A stretch of DNA of 33,293 bases from Myxococcota bacterium (lineage in GTDB: Bacteria; Myxococcota_A; UBA9160; SZUA-336). The notes beneath the pieces are model-generated. The model saw only the letters and a list, made by a program, of their open reading frames with translations, made no database searches and was not told the origin of the DNA. The translations under genes were made by a program, and so were the position numbers. Positions 30,477 to 33,293 of the stretch are shown here, in pieces. The stretch spans positions 1 to 33,293 of the forward strand of contig DATKAO010000049.1 in assembly GCA_035498015.1 (NCBI GenBank), written 5' to 3'. The first letter of the stretch is position 1, and each line of letters starts with the position of its first letter.

Positions 30477-30984
30477 GCGGGGCCTGATGCTCGTGGCCGT
30501 GCTCGCCGCGGCCTGCAAGACGCCGGCGCCGGTCGAGATGGTCATGCACCCGCCGCCCGAGCTCTCGGACTGCCCGGGCGACCTGCGCTCCACCGAGGAG
30601 ATCGAGGGCGACTGGCTGGTGCACGAGCGCATCCACGTGGTGGGCGGCGGCGTCGACGAGTCGTACGGCCTGGTGCTGCAGAAGACCGGTCCGCGGCTCG
30701 TGCTGCTGGCGCTGACTCCGTTCGGCGCCAAGGCCTTCTCGGTCACCCAGATCGGCCTGCAGACCTGGACCGAGAGCTATCTCGGGCCGATCCTGCCCGT
30801 CCCGCCCCAGAACGTGCTGCGCGACGTGCACCGCGCGCACTTCCGCATCGTCGACGATCCCGGGCTCGACCCGCGCGCCGTGACCCGCGACGCGGACGGC
30901 GCGGTGAAGATCGTCGCGGCGTCGTGCGGCTACGAGTCCACGCTCGCGCCGATCAGCGCGAACCTGCTCCCGCCGCCTCACTGA
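30469..30984 (+). CDS. apeN: DUF3261-type lipoprotein
   Basis: A 171-residue lipoprotein: the signal sequence ends Leu-Ala-Ala-Ala-Cys with Cys16 as the lipid site. The mature part resembles DUF3261 proteins, which close the exporter block of aryl polyene clusters (ApeN) and may act as an outer-membrane receptor like LolB. Visible segments are Tyr-Gly-Leu-Val-Leu-Gln and Leu-Val-Leu-Leu-Ala-Leu-Thr-Pro-Phe-Gly, typical of that family. The start is a GTG at 30469 overlapping the exporter stop, with AAGGAG seven bases upstream. Its last 32 bases overlap the 3' end of the convergent ligase gene. Confidence 0.75.
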   Translation: MPRRGLMLVAVLAAACKTPAPVEMVMHPPPELSDCPGDLRSTEEIEGDWLVHERIHVVGGGVDESYGLVLQKTGPRLVLLALTPFGAKAFSVTQIGLQTWTESYLGPILPVPPQNVLRDVHRAHFRIVDDPGLDPRAVTRDADGAVKIVAASCGYESTLAPISANLLPPPH

Positions 30985-32416
30985 CGCCGCGGGCCAGCTT
31001 CCCGGTCGCGGTCTCGGGCAGTGACTCGACGAGCTTGAACTCACGCGGGATCTTGTAGGCGGGCAGGCGCTCGCGGCAGTGGGCCGTGAGCTCGGCGCGC
31101 GTGGGCGGCTGCGCGGGGTCCACCGGCTCGATCTCGGCCACCGGGATCTCGCCCAGGTGCGCGTGCTCGCGGCCCGACACGCGGCTGCGCCGCACGCGCG
31201 GATGCGCGTCGATCACCGCCTCGACCTCTTCGCTGAAGAACTTCATGCCGGCCATGTTGATGCGGTTCGCGCGCCGGCCCACGAGATACAGCTCGCCGTC
31301 GGCGTCGAAGTAGCCCTGGTCGCCGGTGCGGAAGCCGTCGGGCTCGAGCACCGCGCGCGCCGGGGTCCACGGGTCGAGATAGGCGTCGAACAGACCCGGT
31401 CCGCGGATGCAGATCTCGCCGGTCTTGTCGGGCGAGGTCGGCGGCGCGACGGGCTGGCCGTCCTCGCCGCGCAGCCACACGTCGTAGTCGGGCAGCGGCC
31501 GGCCCAGTGAGTCCGGCTTGCGCTCGGCGGAACGAAGGTTCAGGACCGGCAGCCCGACCTCGATGATGCCGAGCGCTTGCGCCACCGGGCGCGCGAAGCG
31601 TGCGGCGAAGGCGCGCGCGGTCTCGGGCCTCAGGCCTTCCGCGGTGGAGATCGCGAGCCGCAGGTCGGCGAGCCCGATGCCCGAGGCGTCCTTCGCGAGC
31701 AGGTTCATGTGGTACGGCGAGGCGTACAGCACGCTTGCGCGCTCGCCGGCGGCGAGCTCGAGGATCGGCCGCGCGAGCGACCCGGCCGGCAGCAGGATCG
31801 TCGCGCCGTGGCGGAGATACAGGAGGATCGAGACCACGAAGTGGTGCGCCATCGGCAGCAGCCACAGGATCCGGTCGGCCGGGCCGATGCCGAGCCCGCG
31901 GTTCGCGGCGTCGAGCCGCGCCAGCACGGCCGCGTGGCCGAGGATCACCCCCTTGCGGCGCGCCGTGGTGCCCGACGTGAAGCGCAGATACGCCGGCCGC
32001 AGCGCCGCGAACTCGCGCTCGCCCGCGCCGTCGACCGCGGGCACGTCGGCGCGGGTCACGAGCGCGAAGCGCGCGGCGCCCTCGCGCTCGAGCACGATCG
32101 CGTGCAGGCGCGCGCGCTCGGCGAACTCGTCGAGCACGGCGCCGGTGTGGTCGGACGCGATCGGCACGAGACACGCGTCGGCCGCGAGGATCGCGAGCGC
32201 CAGCTCGATGAAGCCCGCGCCCTGCTCCGCCACCAGCCCCACGCGCTGCGCGCGAGTCACTCCGGCGGCGCGCAGGCGCGCGGCCAGCGCATCGACGCGC
32301 GCCAGCAGCTCCCCGTAGCCGATGCGCTCGGCCACGGCCCCGCCCGAGACCAGCGCCGGGTGCGCGGGGTCGCGCGCGGCGTGGGCGCGGATCCGGTCGA
32401 GGACGGTCTCGCTCAT
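30953..32416 (-). CDS. AMP-dependent acyl/aryl ligase
   Basis: A 487-residue class I adenylate-forming enzyme that activates a carboxylic acid as an acyl-AMP and passes it to CoA or an ACP. The P-loop Thr-Ser-Gly-Thr-Thr-Ala-Arg-Arg-Lys-Gly is at 147-156, Tyr-Phe-Asp-Ala-Asp-Gly-Glu-Leu and the Gly-Asp-Gln-Gly segment precede the C-terminal domain, and the catalytic Lys473 is in Thr-Ala-Thr-Gly-Lys. ATG 32416 overlaps the stop of the FAD oxidoreductase gene. It is the second ligase of the region after the ApeH domain; it may activate the cinnamic starter or a different acid. It runs convergent with the DUF3261 lipoprotein gene, overlapping by 32 bases. Substrate unknown. Confidence 0.88.
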   Translation of the reverse strand: MSETVLDRIRAHAARDPAHPALVSGGAVAERIGYGELLARVDALAARLRAAGVTRAQRVGLVAEQGAGFIELALAILAADACLVPIASDHTGAVLDEFAERARLHAIVLEREGAARFALVTRADVPAVDGAGEREFAALRPAYLRFTSGTTARRKGVILGHAAVLARLDAANRGLGIGPADRILWLLPMAHHFVVSILLYLRHGATILLPAGSLARPILELAAGERASVLYASPYHMNLLAKDASGIGLADLRLAISTAEGLRPETARAFAARFARPVAQALGIIEVGLPVLNLRSAERKPDSLGRPLPDYDVWLRGEDGQPVAPPTSPDKTGEICIRGPGLFDAYLDPWTPARAVLEPDGFRTGDQGYFDADGELYLVGRRANRINMAGMKFFSEEVEAVIDAHPRVRRSRVSGREHAHLGEIPVAEIEPVDPAQPPTRAELTAHCRERLPAYKIPREFKLVESLPETATGKLARGVSEAAGAGSR

Positions 32417-33293
32417 GGCCCGTGAATCTGGGAGCGAACCTCGGACGGCGCAACCTCGGCCAGCGCCTTGCCGCGGTCGGCCGCGAGCGCGGCCGCGGCG
32501 CCGATCGCCTCGCCGGTGGCGAGCGCGGTGCCGATCACGCGCAGGGCGCCCAGCGCTTCGTGAGTCGCCGACAGACAGCGGCCCGCGGCGCCCAGGCGCG
32601 GGTGCGTGCGCGACACGAGCGCGCCCAGCGGCACCGAGCACGCGCCGGCGGGCTGCTCGAACACCGGGCGGCGGTGGTCCTGCCAGAGCTCGATCGGCCA
32701 GGTGGACAGCGCGACCTCGTCGTCGCGGCGGCGGCCGGCGAGCACGTCCTCGGCGCTGAGTCGCACGCTGCCCGCGATGCGGCGCGTCTCGCGCACGCCC
32801 AGCCGGCCCGGGTGCTCGGCCAGCCGCGCGCGCGCGAACGCCGGCCGCGTGTCTCGCAGGAAGCTCGCGATCGCCTCCGCCGTGGCGCGCGCCCCGCGCT
32901 CCATGCGCGCGAGACACTCGGGGTCGAGCGGCGCCCAGGGCTCGCCTGCGGGCCGCGGCAGGTTCAAGGTCGCGAACACCTCGCCCGGACGGCCGCTCGC
33001 GCGCACCACGATCGCGTCGGCGCCGGGCGGCAGCGTGCCCGCGCGCACGCCGCCGGCGAGCGCGGCTCCGAGCTTCAGCCGCGCGAAGCCGACCAGCTGC
33101 GAGGTGTCGACGCCGTCGAGCCGGAACACGTACGAGGGGCACTGCAGCTCCTCGGGCGGTGACTGCTCGGTGGCCGCGCCCCCGAGCGCGGCCGCGGCCG
33201 CGTCGCCGCTCGCGTCGACCACGACGCCGGCCGCGAGCTCCGAGACTGCGCCCGCCGCGCGCACGCGCAGCAGCGAGTCCTCGGACGGCGTGC
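32413..33293 (-). CDS. FAD-dependent oxidoreductase, 5' end cut by window edge
   Basis: The C-terminal 293 or so residues of a FAD_oxidored-type (PF12831-like) flavoprotein; the start lies beyond the right edge. Visible marks are Val-Val-Asp-Ala-Ser-Gly-Asp-Ala-Ala-Ala-Ala, typical where the FAD domain of this family resumes, Arg-Glu-Thr-Arg-Arg-Ile-Ala-Gly followed by Glu-Asp-Val-Leu-Ala-Gly, and a last Ala-Thr-Gly-Glu-Ala-Ile-Gly-Ala helix near the C-terminus. The gene is coupled to the ligase by an ATGA overlap. The reaction is unknown; as part of the pigment region it might oxidise or reduce the aryl acid or polyene, but the link is only by position. Confidence 0.8.
   Translation of the reverse strand, partial: TPSEDSLLRVRAAGAVSELAAGVVVDASGDAAAAALGGAATEQSPPEELQCPSYVFRLDGVDTSQLVGFARLKLGAALAGGVRAGTLPPGADAIVVRASGRPGEVFATLNLPRPAGEPWAPLDPECLARMERGARATAEAIASFLRDTRPAFARARLAEHPGRLGVRETRRIAGSVRLSAEDVLAGRRRDDEVALSTWPIELWQDHRRPVFEQPAGACSVPLGALVSRTHPRLGAAGRCLSATHEALGALRVIGTALATGEAIGAAAALAADRGKALAEVAPSEVRSQIHGP

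Larger units (their letters stand above)
100..33164. repeat. Dispersed overrepresented word AGTCAC/GTGACT, about 48 copies
   Basis: Read by eye, the hexamer AGTCAC occurs about 23 times on the plus strand and its complement GTGACT about 25 times. Roughly 8-9 in total would be expected from base composition. The preceding base is G in about two thirds of copies (GAGTCAC). Copies fall in all parts of the window and in genes of both orientations, but are scarce between 23.1 and 26.4 kb. They occur in several reading frames, as Ser TCA, Ser AGT, Thr ACT and Val-Thr, codons otherwise rare in such GC-rich DNA. See findings for positions and tests. Confidence 0.6.

Noticed and set aside
27870..30746. 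A 958-residue open frame on the minus strand opposite the exporter gene
   Set aside because: Composition (Arg, His, Gln-rich, no domains) is that of an antisense shadow; the plus-strand MMPL transporter accounts for the region.
1..33293. CRISPR arrays, tRNAs, insertion sequences, integrases or attachment sites
   Set aside because: No direct repeats with regular spacers, no transposase or integrase coding sequence and no tRNA-like cloverleaf were seen in the few short gaps.

Overview
The window is very GC-rich (roughly 70-73% by eye) and almost completely coding. Genes are tightly packed, often with 4-base stop/start overlaps, and use many GTG and TTG starts. Outer-membrane features point to a Gram-negative: two lipoproteins, a LolA-like carrier and an MMPL exporter of outer-membrane pigment type. 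The gene mix (F420-type luciferase-like oxidoreductase, DUF4139, cytochrome P450, aryl polyene genes) fits a high-GC deltaproteobacterium-like lineage such as Myxococcota or Binatota. That placement is inference. There are no tRNA, rRNA, CRISPR or insertion-sequence signals, and no gene-free stretch longer than 150 bases.

Left part (1-5.9 kb, all minus strand): threonine dehydratase, cytochrome P450, a DUF692 metalloenzyme-like protein, an unrecognised partner protein, a DUF1993 protein, and a sulfatase that runs off the left edge. A divergent promoter region at 5.87-5.92 kb faces a FAH-family hydrolase and a luciferase-like oxidoreductase (plus). These converge on a small DUF697/SHOCT-type membrane protein (minus). 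A three-gene plus-strand run follows (8.3-12 kb): radical SAM protein, DUF4139 secreted protein, serine hydrolase. It converges on a large conserved protein with a phosphorylase-like C-terminal half (minus).

The centre and right (13.7-31 kb, probably to the right edge) hold a pigment gene cluster of the aryl polyene (APE) / xanthomonadin / flexirubin type in four blocks. Block 1 (plus): amidase, ketosynthase, chain-length factor. Block 2 (minus, starting from a recognisable promoter at 25.4 kb): PlsC-type acyltransferase, two acyl carrier proteins, acyl ligase fused to a dehydratase, glycosyltransferase, LpxL-type acyltransferase, dehydratase, ketoreductase, halogenase-like flavoprotein, COG4648 membrane protein. 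Block 3 (plus): aromatic amino acid ammonia-lyase, LolA-like carrier, MMPL exporter, DUF3261 lipoprotein. Block 4 (minus): a second AMP-ligase and a FAD oxidoreductase that runs off the right edge. Reading across blocks, the lyase would make a (hydroxy)cinnamic starter, a ligase would load it on an ACP, and the ketosynthase/CLF, reductase and dehydratases would build the conjugated polyene. The acyltransferases and glycosyltransferase would join it to a lipid anchor, and the MMPL/LolA/lipoprotein set would move it to the outer membrane. The halogenase-like enzyme suggests ring halogenation.

Other signals stand out. The word AGTCAC/GTGACT recurs about 48 times on both strands, several times more than base composition predicts. 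Several genes have a -10-like box 6-9 bases before their ATG and no ribosome binding site, which suggests leaderless transcripts. Two convergent gene pairs share a single CTAG as both stop codons.
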